A stretch of 11,858 nt of DNA. Source: CAYPTI01 sp964413525 [NCBI: uncultured bacterium]. GTDB lineage: Bacteria; T1Sed10-126. The position numbers and the translations under genes were made by a program. Under the pieces are notes generated by a model. The model saw only the letters and a program-made list of their open reading frames with translations. It was not told the origin of the DNA and made no database searches. The stretch is from positions 1-11,858 of the forward strand of contig CAYPTI010000051.1 in NCBI GenBank assembly GCA_964413525.1, written 5' to 3'. Positions 5,063 through 11,133 of this stretch are shown here, piece by piece (position 1 is the stretch's first letter; each line of letters starts with the position of its first letter).

Positions 5063-7297
5063 TCACCTGGAAAGAACTGACCGACTGACCAGCCGGTAGA
5101 CCTTGGGGGTGAGCTCCCAGACCAGCAACAGGGCTCCGATGATGATGAGGGTGTCGCCGGGCAACCGTAACTCGTTTAAAAGGAGAATGAGATCCTCCTG
5201 GTAAAAGGACACCGAACGGGCCGCCGCGTAGCTTTCCGTGATCACCCGGTTGAGCTGAATCACGCCGATCGGAATGACCGAGACGGCCAGCATGATGAAC
5301 AACCCGACGTTCGAGGTCCAGAAGACCGCCCAGAGGTTCCACTCACTCCAGCCCTCCGGCACGGCGTGCCGGATCGCGTAGATCATCATGCCCAGGGCCA
5401 GAAACCCGAAGGCGCCGAAGAAGGCCGCGTGCGCGTGAGCCACCGTGAGAAAGGTTCCGTGCTCGTAGTAGTTGATCAGCGGTGGATTGATGAGCAGTCC
5501 CAGGATGGCCGAACCAAGGAACTGCCAGACGGCCGAGGCCACAAACAGGTAGAAGGGGACCCGATGGACGGTTTCGAGTTCGGTTTGAGCCTCCCGTACG
5601 GTCTGCAGGGCGCTGATCAGGAGCAGAAACAACGGCAGGACTTCCAGCGAACCGAAGATGCTTCCCAGCGAAATCCACAGGGTGGGTTCCCCGATCCACC
5701 AGAAGTGATGCCCCACCGACAGCAGACCGGCGAAGATAATAATGAATCCTTCCAGGTACATGCTGCGGGTGACTTCCTCCCGGTCGACCAGGCCCACGCC
5801 CGCCAGGAACCAGCCGGTCACCAGCAACTGGAAGAAGGCAAACACGCCCTCCACCCAGGCGTGGACCACGTACCAGCGCCAGTAGTCCACCAGCACCCAG
5901 TGACTCTCCGGCGAGGAGTACAGGAAACTCGCAAAGAAGAAGAGCGTGATGGCTCCCCCGATGATTAACAGCAGATTCAGGAACGGGCGCCACTTGACCT
6001 CCGCGTCCTTGAGCACCGAGATGAGGATGAGGAACCAGATCACAAACCCGATGCCGATCCCCCAGCGCCAGAGCCGGCCCATCTCCAGGTACTCGGTGCC
6101 CTCCGTCCCGATCAGGCTCCAGTACTCCCCGATCCAGCCCTGCATGCTGGCATACACACCAAGCAGAGTCCCAACAATCGAAACCGTCACCAGGACCACC
6201 GAACCGAGGGCCACGGGCTTGTGCCAGGACTTTTCCCGGCCGCCGATCTGGAGGGCCCCGTACAGGGTGGCGGACATCCAGGTCCCGACCACCCAGAGGA
6301 TGGCCATGGCGGTGTGCCCCGTCCGCACGGCCCGGAAGGGCAAGACCTCCAGCCGGGTCGTGCCGAACAGCTCAAACAGTCCGTAGAAATCCTCCCGGCC
6401 GGCGTAGGCGTTGGCGAGGTATCCGCCGGCCAGGGTCTGAAGGAAAAAGATAAGCGCACAGCCGAACAACAGCACGACGGTCAATTTCTGCAGGAAGGTC
6501 AGGCTTCCGGTTTCCCGCTCCTCCAGGGGCGGCAGGGCCTCGATCGGTTCGAGTTCGAGGAAGTAATTGACCGTGATTAGGACGAACGTGATCAACAGAA
6601 CAATGGCGATGGTCCAGACCGTCCAGCCGACGGTCGTCGAACTCGGGACCATCCCCAGTTCGGCGTCCGGGGGCCAGTTGTTGGTGTAGGATAGGTTGGA
6701 ACCGGGCCGATCCAGCAGACTGAACCAGGTCGTCCACCCGACGAAGGCGGCGAGATCCTCCACCTCGCCGGCGGGCACCGTCCCGGCCGGAACCCCGATC
6801 TCCGGGTGCCCCTCCGTGAATCGGTTCCGGTAAAAATCAACGAAGTCCCGGTGGACGTCCGCGGCCGCACCGGGTACAAACCCGGTGCCGTCCTCGTACC
6901 GAACCTCATCGAGCGCCCCACGAACCTCGACGAGAATGGCCTCCCGTCGCTCCGGACCGAGCTCATCCCCCTCCACGCCGTAGCGGGACTCCCCGAATCG
7001 GTCAATCAGCCGTTCCTTCAGAAAATCAAGATACTCCGCCGTGTAATCCGGACCGAAGTAACTTCCGTTCCCCAGCAGCGTCCCGTAGCCCATCAGGTTG
7101 TACTTCTGGAACACCGCCTGTCCCCGTTTGATGTCGGAATGGGTGTAGAGGACCTCCCCCTCGGTGGTAGTCACGTTCTCCGGAATGGGGGGCAGATCGT
7201 CGTAGGTATGGCGGGTTCCCCAGGCCAGGACGAGAACCGAGATGACCAGCGACACCGCAAGGATGATGTTCGCCTGCCTGATGGAAATCCGGATCAT
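5063..7297 (-). CDS. norB: Quinol-type nitric oxide reductase (qNOR) with altered quinol pocket
   Basis: Large membrane enzyme of the heme-copper oxidase superfamily that reduces NO to N2O. It has 744 residues from the ATG at 7297 (GGAG 10 bases upstream); a TTG at 7336 would add 13 residues but its purine run abuts the codon. Order: helix near 10-26, the extra-cytoplasmic cytochrome c-like domain without heme (residues 35-220, with PPIPENV and GYGTLLGNGSYFGPDYTAEY), then about 13 helices. Heme ligands are H328 (RTGHTAM) and H621 and H623 (VAHAHAAFFG). The FeB site is H479 and E483 (VVHAWVEG), H530 and H531 (VGHHFWW), with E552 (GSLEVLP). The spacings 4, 47, 1 and 21 equal those of Geobacillus qNOR as I recall its numbering. 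D715 of the quinol site (RLPGD) is kept, but the usual His and Glu of the HYxVE motif appear as N296 and G300, with F304 kept. The other HCO branches and nitric oxide dismutase are less likely given the intact FeB ligands. Confidence 0.9.
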   Translation of the reverse strand: MIRISIRQANIILAVSLVISVLVLAWGTRHTYDDLPPIPENVTTTEGEVLYTHSDIKRGQAVFQKYNLMGYGTLLGNGSYFGPDYTAEYLDFLKERLIDRFGESRYGVEGDELGPERREAILVEVRGALDEVRYEDGTGFVPGAAADVHRDFVDFYRNRFTEGHPEIGVPAGTVPAGEVEDLAAFVGWTTWFSLLDRPGSNLSYTNNWPPDAELGMVPSSTTVGWTVWTIAIVLLITFVLITVNYFLELEPIEALPPLEERETGSLTFLQKLTVVLLFGCALIFFLQTLAGGYLANAYAGREDFYGLFELFGTTRLEVLPFRAVRTGHTAMAILWVVGTWMSATLYGALQIGGREKSWHKPVALGSVVLVTVSIVGTLLGVYASMQGWIGEYWSLIGTEGTEYLEMGRLWRWGIGIGFVIWFLILISVLKDAEVKWRPFLNLLLIIGGAITLFFFASFLYSSPESHWVLVDYWRWYVVHAWVEGVFAFFQLLVTGWFLAGVGLVDREEVTRSMYLEGFIIIFAGLLSVGHHFWWIGEPTLWISLGSIFGSLEVLPLFLLLISALQTVREAQTELETVHRVPFYLFVASAVWQFLGSAILGLLINPPLINYYEHGTFLTVAHAHAAFFGAFGFLALGMMIYAIRHAVPEGWSEWNLWAVFWTSNVGLFIMLAVSVIPIGVIQLNRVITESYAAARSVSFYQEDLILLLNELRLPGDTLIIIGALLLVWELTPKVYRLVSRSVLSR

Positions 7298-7414
7298 GGC
7301 CTCACGACTCCGTGATGGGCGATACGGATCGTCCAACTCCCCGTCGCCGGAACGAACAAACTTCGCAGCAACGAACCAACGACGGCCGGGGAACGAGGTT
7401 TAAGAAACCCTGAT

Positions 7415-7432
7415 TCGATCTCGAAAGATCGA
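7415..7432. repeat. Perfect 7-bp inverted repeat in the NO reductase leader
   Basis: TCGATCT (7415-7421) and AGATCGA (7426-7432) are exact reverse complements around CGAA. The repeat is about 120 bases upstream of the reductase ATG. On the minus strand the loop reads TTCG. It could be a regulator site or a leader-RNA hairpin. It does not match the FNR/NnrR or NsrR boxes I know. Confidence 0.35.
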
Positions 7433-7548
7433 TTGAGCCCAGCATAGGACAGAATGGGCAGAGAACGAAGTCAATCCTCGATCCCGTTGTCTCGTTCGAT
7501 GGGAGCGAGTTCCAATCAGGGGGCTGGAAGAAGCCGTGTCAGGAGACC

Positions 7549-7568
7549 CGGGAACCGGAACGGTCCCG
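7549..7568 (-). terminator. GC-rich hairpin after the small hypothetical gene
   Basis: CGGGAACCG (7549-7557) can pair with CGGTCCCG (7561-7568) across a 3-base loop with one bulged base. It lies 46 bases past the stop codon of the hypothetical gene. No T run follows, so termination here would need Rho or the structure may do something else. Confidence 0.25.
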
Positions 7569-7613
7569 TCCGGAGCAACCATCAGGTCCGATCGCAATCG
7601 GGTTCGGTGACAG

Positions 7614-7943
7614 TCAGTACACCGATTCCCCGCGGACGTCGCTTTTCTCGATCGGGTTGTAGATCTCCTCGTTTGGGCCGCCCTCGACGTGGATCCGGCC
7701 CTCGTAGACCAGCAACGAGAGAGCGGCGTCCTCCAGATCCTGATCGGTCAGGGCCGCGCCCCGGGCCAGCACAAGGAGGGACTGGGTGGTGTTCCCGAAC
7801 CCGCTCAGCTGCCGTTCCTCCACCCCATCGGATTGCTCAGGATCGGCAAGGGACTCCCTCAGGTCCTGGATAAACCGGTCCAGCTCCTGTTCGAGGAATC
7901 CCTCCCCCCAGGCCTCCCCGGGCAGGTGATCAAGCTGATTCAC
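7614..7943 (-). CDS. Small acidic hypothetical protein
   Basis: A 109-residue frame starting with GTG at 7943. I do not recognise the family. It is acidic and mostly helical in appearance, with no signal peptide, no membrane segment and no Cys. Segments that look like real protein are WGEGFLEQELDRFIQDLRE (12-30) and a second helical half around LLVLARGAALTDQDLEDA (57-74), followed by LLVYEGRIHVEGG. No good ribosome site precedes the GTG and the frame stays open upstream for at least 20 codons, so the start is uncertain; no other Met codon lies inside. It is 93 bases after the acetolactate-synthase-like gene, with a probable terminator between, and about 316 bases before the NO reductase gene. 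Composition and acidic bias match the neighbours, which supports a real gene. No function is proposed. Confidence 0.5.
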   Translation of the reverse strand: MNQLDHLPGEAWGEGFLEQELDRFIQDLRESLADPEQSDGVEERQLSGFGNTTQSLLVLARGAALTDQDLEDAALSLLVYEGRIHVEGGPNEEIYNPIEKSDVRGESVY

Positions 7944-7990
7944 GAATCTACCGCGGAAGGAAGGATCGAAACGGAGCAGTCCCGAGGGCG

Positions 7991-8031
7991 AGAAAAGAAT
8001 AATCCGGTGCCGGGAACGTGCGGCTCCGGCA
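7991..8031 (-). terminator. Probable terminator of the acetolactate-synthase-like gene
   Basis: On the minus strand TGCCGG (8031-8026) pairs with CCGGCA (8013-8008) across a 12-base loop, and a T-rich tract (ATTATTCTTTTCT, 8003-7991) follows 4 bases later. It begins 6 bases after the stop codon (TAA, 8039-8037). The loop is long and the T tract is interrupted, so efficiency may be modest. Confidence 0.42.
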
Positions 8032-8036
8032 GGAGG

Positions 8037-9695
8037 TTACGCTCCATCGGGCCGCTTGTCCTCCTGGTGCCGGTCCAGTTTCCCGATTAACTCGTCGTCC
8101 ACGTGGGTGGATATCGGCACCTCAACCACGGAGAGTTCTCCCGAATGAACAATCTCCGGCAACCGATTACGGATGTCGGAAGCGGTCTCCAGACGATGGG
8201 CATTGATGTTGAAACTTTCGGCATAGGCCGTGATGTCAGGGTTGTCGAACCGGGTGGAAACCGATCGCCCCCGGTTCATGGATTGCTTCCAGCTGATCAG
8301 ACCGTAGTCGTCGTCCCGGAAGACAATGTTGGTGTACGTCGCTCCCACCCGTTTGGCGGTTTCCAGTTCCTGGGAGTTCATCAAAAATCCACCGTCTCCC
8401 ATGGCGCTGACGATGGTTCGTTCCGGTTCCGCCAGGGAAGCGGCGATCCCCCCTGGCAGTGCAATGCCCATGCTCGCCAGCCCGTTGGAAATGATGCAGC
8501 CCCCCGGGCAGCAGGTCATGAAATTTCGCGCGATCCACATCTTGTGACTTCCGACGTCGCTGATCAGCAGGGAGTCGTCGTCCATGGTCCGGCGAAGTTC
8601 ATTGATCACCCCGGGTGTGGTCGGTCGGTCATCCGAGGCAAGGTCGTAGCTCTCAATATCTTCTCGAATCCGCTCCCGAACCGGACGATACCAGTCCGGT
8701 TCAAATTCCGCCTTCCGATCCGACAACCGCCGCTTGATCCTCTTGAGCACGCCGGGGCTGTCACAGATGAGTTCCACTTCCGGTTGATAGTGGGTATAGA
8801 CCTCGGCCGGCTCAACATCGATATGGACGATTCGTTTCTCCTGGTCGGGATTCCAGAACTCCGGGGCGTATTCGGCGATGTCGTATCCCACCGTCAGGAT
8901 GAGATCGGCCCGGTCGACCGCGTCCATCACGTAATCGCGGAACCCCAGGCCGAGGGCGAACAGCGATCGATCGCTGCGGTCGTCCGCCGCTCCCTTGCCC
9001 ATGAAGGTATGGGCAATCGGAATGTCGAACCGGTCCACGAGCGATCGGAGTTCCCGGGCGCAGCGGGATCGAATAGCCCCGTTCCCGGCGATGATCAGCG
9101 GCCTCTCGGCCTTGACCAGCAAGTCCATGGCTTCGTCGAGAGCTCGCTCGTCGGCGGACGGGCGGCGGACCGTCCTTGGCGGAATCGGTCCGATGGTGCT
9201 CTCCTGTTTTGCCACGTCCTCGGAAAGTTCGATGTGCGTGGCCCCGGGCTTTTCCGCCTCGGCCAGTTTAAACGCCTTGCGCACGACCTCGCTGGTTACG
9301 GACGGATCGGATATCGCGCTGTTCCATTTCGTGATCGACTGGAACATATCCACCACGTCGAGTTTCTGGTGGCTCTCCTGGTGGAGCCGTTCGAGGCTTC
9401 CCTGTCCGGTGATGGCCACGAGAGGTGCCTTGTCCAGGTTCGCGTCCGCGACCCCGGTCATCAGGTTCGTGGCACCGGGTCCAAGGGTCGACAGGCAGAC
9501 GCCCGCGTCTCCGGTGACCCGTCCCCAGAGGTCCGCCATGAAGGCGGCGCCGAGTTCGTGACGGGTGGGTACGAACTCAATCGGGGACTCGTCCAGGGAG
9601 AAAAGCAGATCCTCGTTCTCCTCCCCGGGAAGCCCGAACACGTACTCGACGCCTTCCGACTCCAGACACTCAACCAGTCGATCCGAAACTTTCAA
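8037..9695 (-). CDS. Thiamine-diphosphate enzyme, acetolactate synthase type
   Basis: Cytoplasmic ThDP-dependent enzyme most like catabolic acetolactate synthases (AlsS-like), which join two pyruvates into acetolactate with loss of CO2. It has 552 residues with the full three-domain build: Pyr domain 1-165, central domain about 185-325, PP domain 355-530. The cofactor-activating Glu is E47 in TRHELGAAFMA. LSTLGPGATNLMTGVADA at 68-85 is typical. The ThDP/Mg motif starts GDGGFLMN at 433, with the second metal ligand D461 at the usual 27 residues after D434. The start is TTG at 9695, with GGAGG at 9707-9703 seven bases upstream and no competing ATG nearby. No regulatory subunit gene adjoins it, which argues for a catabolic or other carboligase rather than the branched-chain amino acid enzyme. 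Related alternatives are glyoxylate carboligase, sulfoacetaldehyde acetyltransferase or a decarboxylase. It has no obvious link to the NO genes. Confidence 0.82.
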   Translation of the reverse strand: MKVSDRLVECLESEGVEYVFGLPGEENEDLLFSLDESPIEFVPTRHELGAAFMADLWGRVTGDAGVCLSTLGPGATNLMTGVADANLDKAPLVAITGQGSLERLHQESHQKLDVVDMFQSITKWNSAISDPSVTSEVVRKAFKLAEAEKPGATHIELSEDVAKQESTIGPIPPRTVRRPSADERALDEAMDLLVKAERPLIIAGNGAIRSRCARELRSLVDRFDIPIAHTFMGKGAADDRSDRSLFALGLGFRDYVMDAVDRADLILTVGYDIAEYAPEFWNPDQEKRIVHIDVEPAEVYTHYQPEVELICDSPGVLKRIKRRLSDRKAEFEPDWYRPVRERIREDIESYDLASDDRPTTPGVINELRRTMDDDSLLISDVGSHKMWIARNFMTCCPGGCIISNGLASMGIALPGGIAASLAEPERTIVSAMGDGGFLMNSQELETAKRVGATYTNIVFRDDDYGLISWKQSMNRGRSVSTRFDNPDITAYAESFNINAHRLETASDIRNRLPEIVHSGELSVVEVPISTHVDDELIGKLDRHQEDKRPDGA

Positions 9696-9702
9696 TCCGG
9701 TT

Positions 9703-9707
9703 CCTCC
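9703..9707 (-). promoter_or_regulatory. Ribosome binding site supporting the TTG start at 9695
   Basis: The minus strand reads GGAGG, then seven bases, then TTG. This good spacing is the main reason to accept a TTG start for the acetolactate-synthase-like gene. Confidence 0.65.
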
Positions 9708-9716
9708 GTCCCTGAC

Positions 9717-9745
9717 TTGATTCTATCACAAATAGCCTGAATCAA
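9717..9745. repeat. Perfect 7-bp inverted repeat in front of the acetolactate-synthase-like gene
   Basis: TTGATTC (9717-9723) and GAATCAA (9739-9745) are exact reverse complements with a 15-base spacer, so the arm centres are 22 bp apart, about two helical turns. The repeat sits 22 bases before the TTG start. On the minus strand its arms overlap TTGATT (9745-9740) and TAGAAT (9725-9720), which look like promoter boxes with a short 14-base spacer. A dimeric regulator binding here would control that promoter (inference). Confidence 0.45.
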
Positions 9746-9814
9746 CGCAGGATGAAATCCCTGTTCCCGAAGGTGCCAATTACCTCGGAGGGTTCCGGGA
9801 CGGGACCGGATACT

Positions 9815-10327
9815 TCACCAATCGGGATGCTGCCGGATGGTTTCCCGGTGGGCCTGGTGGCAGGAAACACAGCCTCGCTGGATTTCTATGTACGCTTCAG
9901 CCACCCGGTTAAAATCCTCCTGCCCGGCGGCCTCCCTCATTTCCACTGCCTGCCGATGAACCCTCTGATCGTCCTCCACAAAGGATTCAAACCGATCCGG
10001 ACCCAAAATTTGCTTCAGGGTCTGAAGTTGTCGATCCGGAATTTTTGGATGGTTGGCGATCTGATCGGCGGCGTTTTCCATCAGGTCAAAATCATGACGC
10101 CACAAGCCGGTACCGGCCGCCTGCATGTTCTGCTCCAGCTGGATCATGATTTGCAGCAGCGGAGCGGTATCAGCTTCCAGCTCCACGACGGACTGTCCGG
10201 CGGGTTCGGAACCGGACCGATTCGATTCCGGTTCGGAAGCAGGTGGATCGGTCGGCGAGGAGCCGCAGGCCACCAGCAAGAGGGGAAGCAGGAACACGAG
10301 AATCCATTTCAACCGTCCGGAGTTCAT
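9815..10327 (-). CDS. Cytochrome c'-like heme lipoprotein
   Basis: Exported lipoprotein of 170 residues with one c-type heme site. Residues 1-20 are a signal peptide ending in the lipobox LLVAC, so C21 should carry the lipid anchor. A Ser/Pro/Glu-rich linker (22-47) is followed by helical segments from about 48 to 165. The heme motif CVSCH lies at 153-157, close to the C-terminus. A C-terminal CXXCH after a helical bundle is the layout of cytochrome c' and its relatives. Those proteins bind NO (and CO) at a five-coordinate heme and can protect against NO. Whether this heme is five-coordinate cannot be told; another small monoheme cytochrome is possible. The ATG at 10327 fits the signal peptide; its ribosome site (GGGTGA) is weak. 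It lies 119 bases upstream of the acetolactate-synthase-like gene on the same strand and is divergent from the DUF488 gene. Confidence 0.78.
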   Translation of the reverse strand: MNSGRLKWILVFLLPLLLVACGSSPTDPPASEPESNRSGSEPAGQSVVELEADTAPLLQIMIQLEQNMQAAGTGLWRHDFDLMENAADQIANHPKIPDRQLQTLKQILGPDRFESFVEDDQRVHRQAVEMREAAGQEDFNRVAEAYIEIQRGCVSCHQAHRETIRQHPDW

Positions 10328-10461
10328 AACCGATCACCCGATCGTCCAGCGGTTTTCTCCGGGGGGAAACCATTCGTAGGTACGATAGATGCTACTCCGT
10401 CGAGCACAGGAGCAGAAAAACGAACGGGGGGCTCGAATTCGGACTCTCCGATAATTCCTGA

Positions 10462-10478
10462 TGCGATCCCGGATCGCA
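10462..10478. promoter_or_regulatory. Perfect 17-bp palindrome, candidate operator
   Basis: TGCGATCCCGGATCGCA has 8-bp arms around one central base. It lies almost at the midpoint between the divergent cytochrome c'-like and DUF488 genes, where a shared operator would be expected. GATC-containing words are common in this genome, which raises the chance of a random match. Confidence 0.4.
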
Positions 10479-10613
10479 AGACGACCCGTTGCCGCCCCTC
10501 GAAGTATCGGGAAAACCAATTGTCCGTTCAACCGCGGTCCCGGGCTTATCGTTCCCCTGGATCGAACGGCCGGTCAGCGGATACGGTTGGATTTAGCTGT
10601 TCTGACCTCGACT

Positions 10614-10619
10614 GGAGGG
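10614..10619 (+). promoter_or_regulatory. Ribosome binding site that fixes the DUF488 gene start
   Basis: GGAGGG is followed by six bases and GTG at 10626-10628. This favours the GTG over the ATG at 10461, 55 codons earlier in the same frame. Confidence 0.7.
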
Positions 10620-10625
10620 CTCCCC

Positions 10626-11009
10626 GTGACCAACTTAACCATTAAGACCAAGCGCATTTACGAGGATCCCGGACCGGAGGACGGTTACCGGGTGCTCGTG
10701 GATCGACTGTGGCCCCGAGGAGTCTCAAAGGAGGAGGCCCGGCTGGACGAACGGGCCAAGGAGCTGGCCCCGACGGATGAGTTGCGTCAATGGTTTGACC
10801 ACGATCCCGAGCGGTGGGAGGAGTTTCGCCGGCGGTACCGATCGGAGCTGGCCGACCGGCGGGAGGCCGCACGCGAGCTGCTTGACCGGGCGGATTCAAG
10901 CGAGGATCGCGTGACGCTGCTGTACGCGGCCCGGGATCGGGACCACAACCACGCCCTCGTCCTCCGTTCGTTCCTGCAAAAATTGCAGAACGAGACCGGA
11001 GGGGAATAG
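10626..11009 (+). CDS. DUF488 family protein (YeaO-like)
   Basis: Small cytoplasmic protein of 127 residues from GTG at 10626. The family signature is plain: KTKRIYEDPGPEDGYRVLVD at 7-26, then RLWPRGVSKEEARLDE at 27-42, then LRQWFDHDPERWEEF near 52-66, and TLLYAARDRDHNHALVL in the last third. Typical members are about 110-125 residues, so the GTG start gives a normal length, while the frame from ATG at 10461 would add 55 residues of unrelated sequence. The biochemical role of DUF488 proteins is not established. The conserved Asp, Arg, Trp and His residues suggest a ligand or nucleic-acid contact, but that is a guess. The gene is highly charged, as are its neighbours. It is divergent from the cytochrome c'-like gene and converges on the sulfurtransferase gene. 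Confidence 0.85.
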   Translation: MTNLTIKTKRIYEDPGPEDGYRVLVDRLWPRGVSKEEARLDERAKELAPTDELRQWFDHDPERWEEFRRRYRSELADRREAARELLDRADSSEDRVTLLYAARDRDHNHALVLRSFLQKLQNETGGE

Positions 11010-11023
11010 ACGACTCACAAACC

Positions 11024-11048
11024 GGAGGGGCCAGGCGGCCCGATCTCC
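11024..11048 (+). terminator. Hairpin after the DUF488 gene
   Basis: GGGCC (11028-11032) pairs with GGCCC (11037-11041) across AGGC. GGAG (11024-11027) can extend the stem with CTCC (11045-11048) past a 3-base bulge. It begins 14 bases after the stop codon. No T run follows, so it may act as a Rho-assisted end or simply protect the transcript. Confidence 0.33.
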
Positions 11049-11112
11049 CCCCAAACCCCGGACGCGGTATCACATTGGGTGAATCCATCCGGGTCAGGCG
11101 GAAGAACGGACC

Positions 11113-11128
11113 GGGTCCCTCGGAACCC
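11113..11128 (-). terminator. Short hairpin after the sulfurtransferase gene
   Basis: On the minus strand GGGTTC can pair with GGACCC (one G-T pair) around a 4-base loop, starting 5 bases after the sulfurtransferase stop codon. There is no T tract, so it is a weak call. Confidence 0.25.
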
Positions 11129-11133
11129 TCGGG

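Larger units (their letters stand above)
7298..7613. other. Intergenic region upstream of the NO reductase gene
   Basis: These 316 bases hold no credible gene. On the minus strand they contain a GC-rich hairpin (7549-7568), a TTGACT (7473-7468) that could be a -35 box although I see no -10 box at a good distance, a 7-bp inverted repeat (7415-7432), and the heptamer AACGAAC twice on the plus strand at 7351-7357 and 7370-7376. The promoter of the reductase operon probably lies here, but I cannot place it. Confidence 0.45.
10328..10625. other. Divergent intergenic region
   Basis: This 298-base region must hold the promoters of the cytochrome c'-like gene (leftward) and the DUF488 gene (rightward). 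I see no convincing -35/-10 pair on either strand. Its clearest element is the near-central palindrome at 10462-10478. The longer plus-strand frame that starts at 10461 upstream of the DUF488 domain reads as non-protein sequence. Confidence 0.4.

Noticed and set aside
5063-7297. Nitric oxide dismutase (NOD) rather than NO reductase
   Set aside because: NODs carry substitutions among the FeB-site residues, whereas here the two-His motif GHHFWW, the HAWVEG motif and the second Glu are intact with canonical spacing. Only the quinol motif is altered.
8103-9740. A 545-codon open frame on the plus strand, antisense to the acetolactate-synthase-like gene
   Set aside because: It is a shadow of GC-rich codon use: the minus-strand frame has full ThDP-enzyme motifs, while this product shows no recognisable domain.
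10461-10625. A 55-codon N-terminal extension of the DUF488 protein from ATG at 10461
   Set aside because: The extension has no ribosome site, contains a palindrome and reads as non-protein sequence, while GTG at 10626 has GGAGGG at ideal spacing and gives the usual family length.
9752-10645. A 297-codon plus-strand frame across the cytochrome c'-like gene
   Set aside because: The minus-strand frame has a signal peptide, lipobox and CXXCH motif; the plus-strand product resembles no protein and runs into the DUF488 gene.
10975-10989. A perfect 6-bp inverted repeat (CTGCAA/TTGCAG) near the end of the DUF488 gene
   Set aside because: It lies inside the coding sequence with an A/T spacer of three bases, and no T run or regulatory context supports a role.
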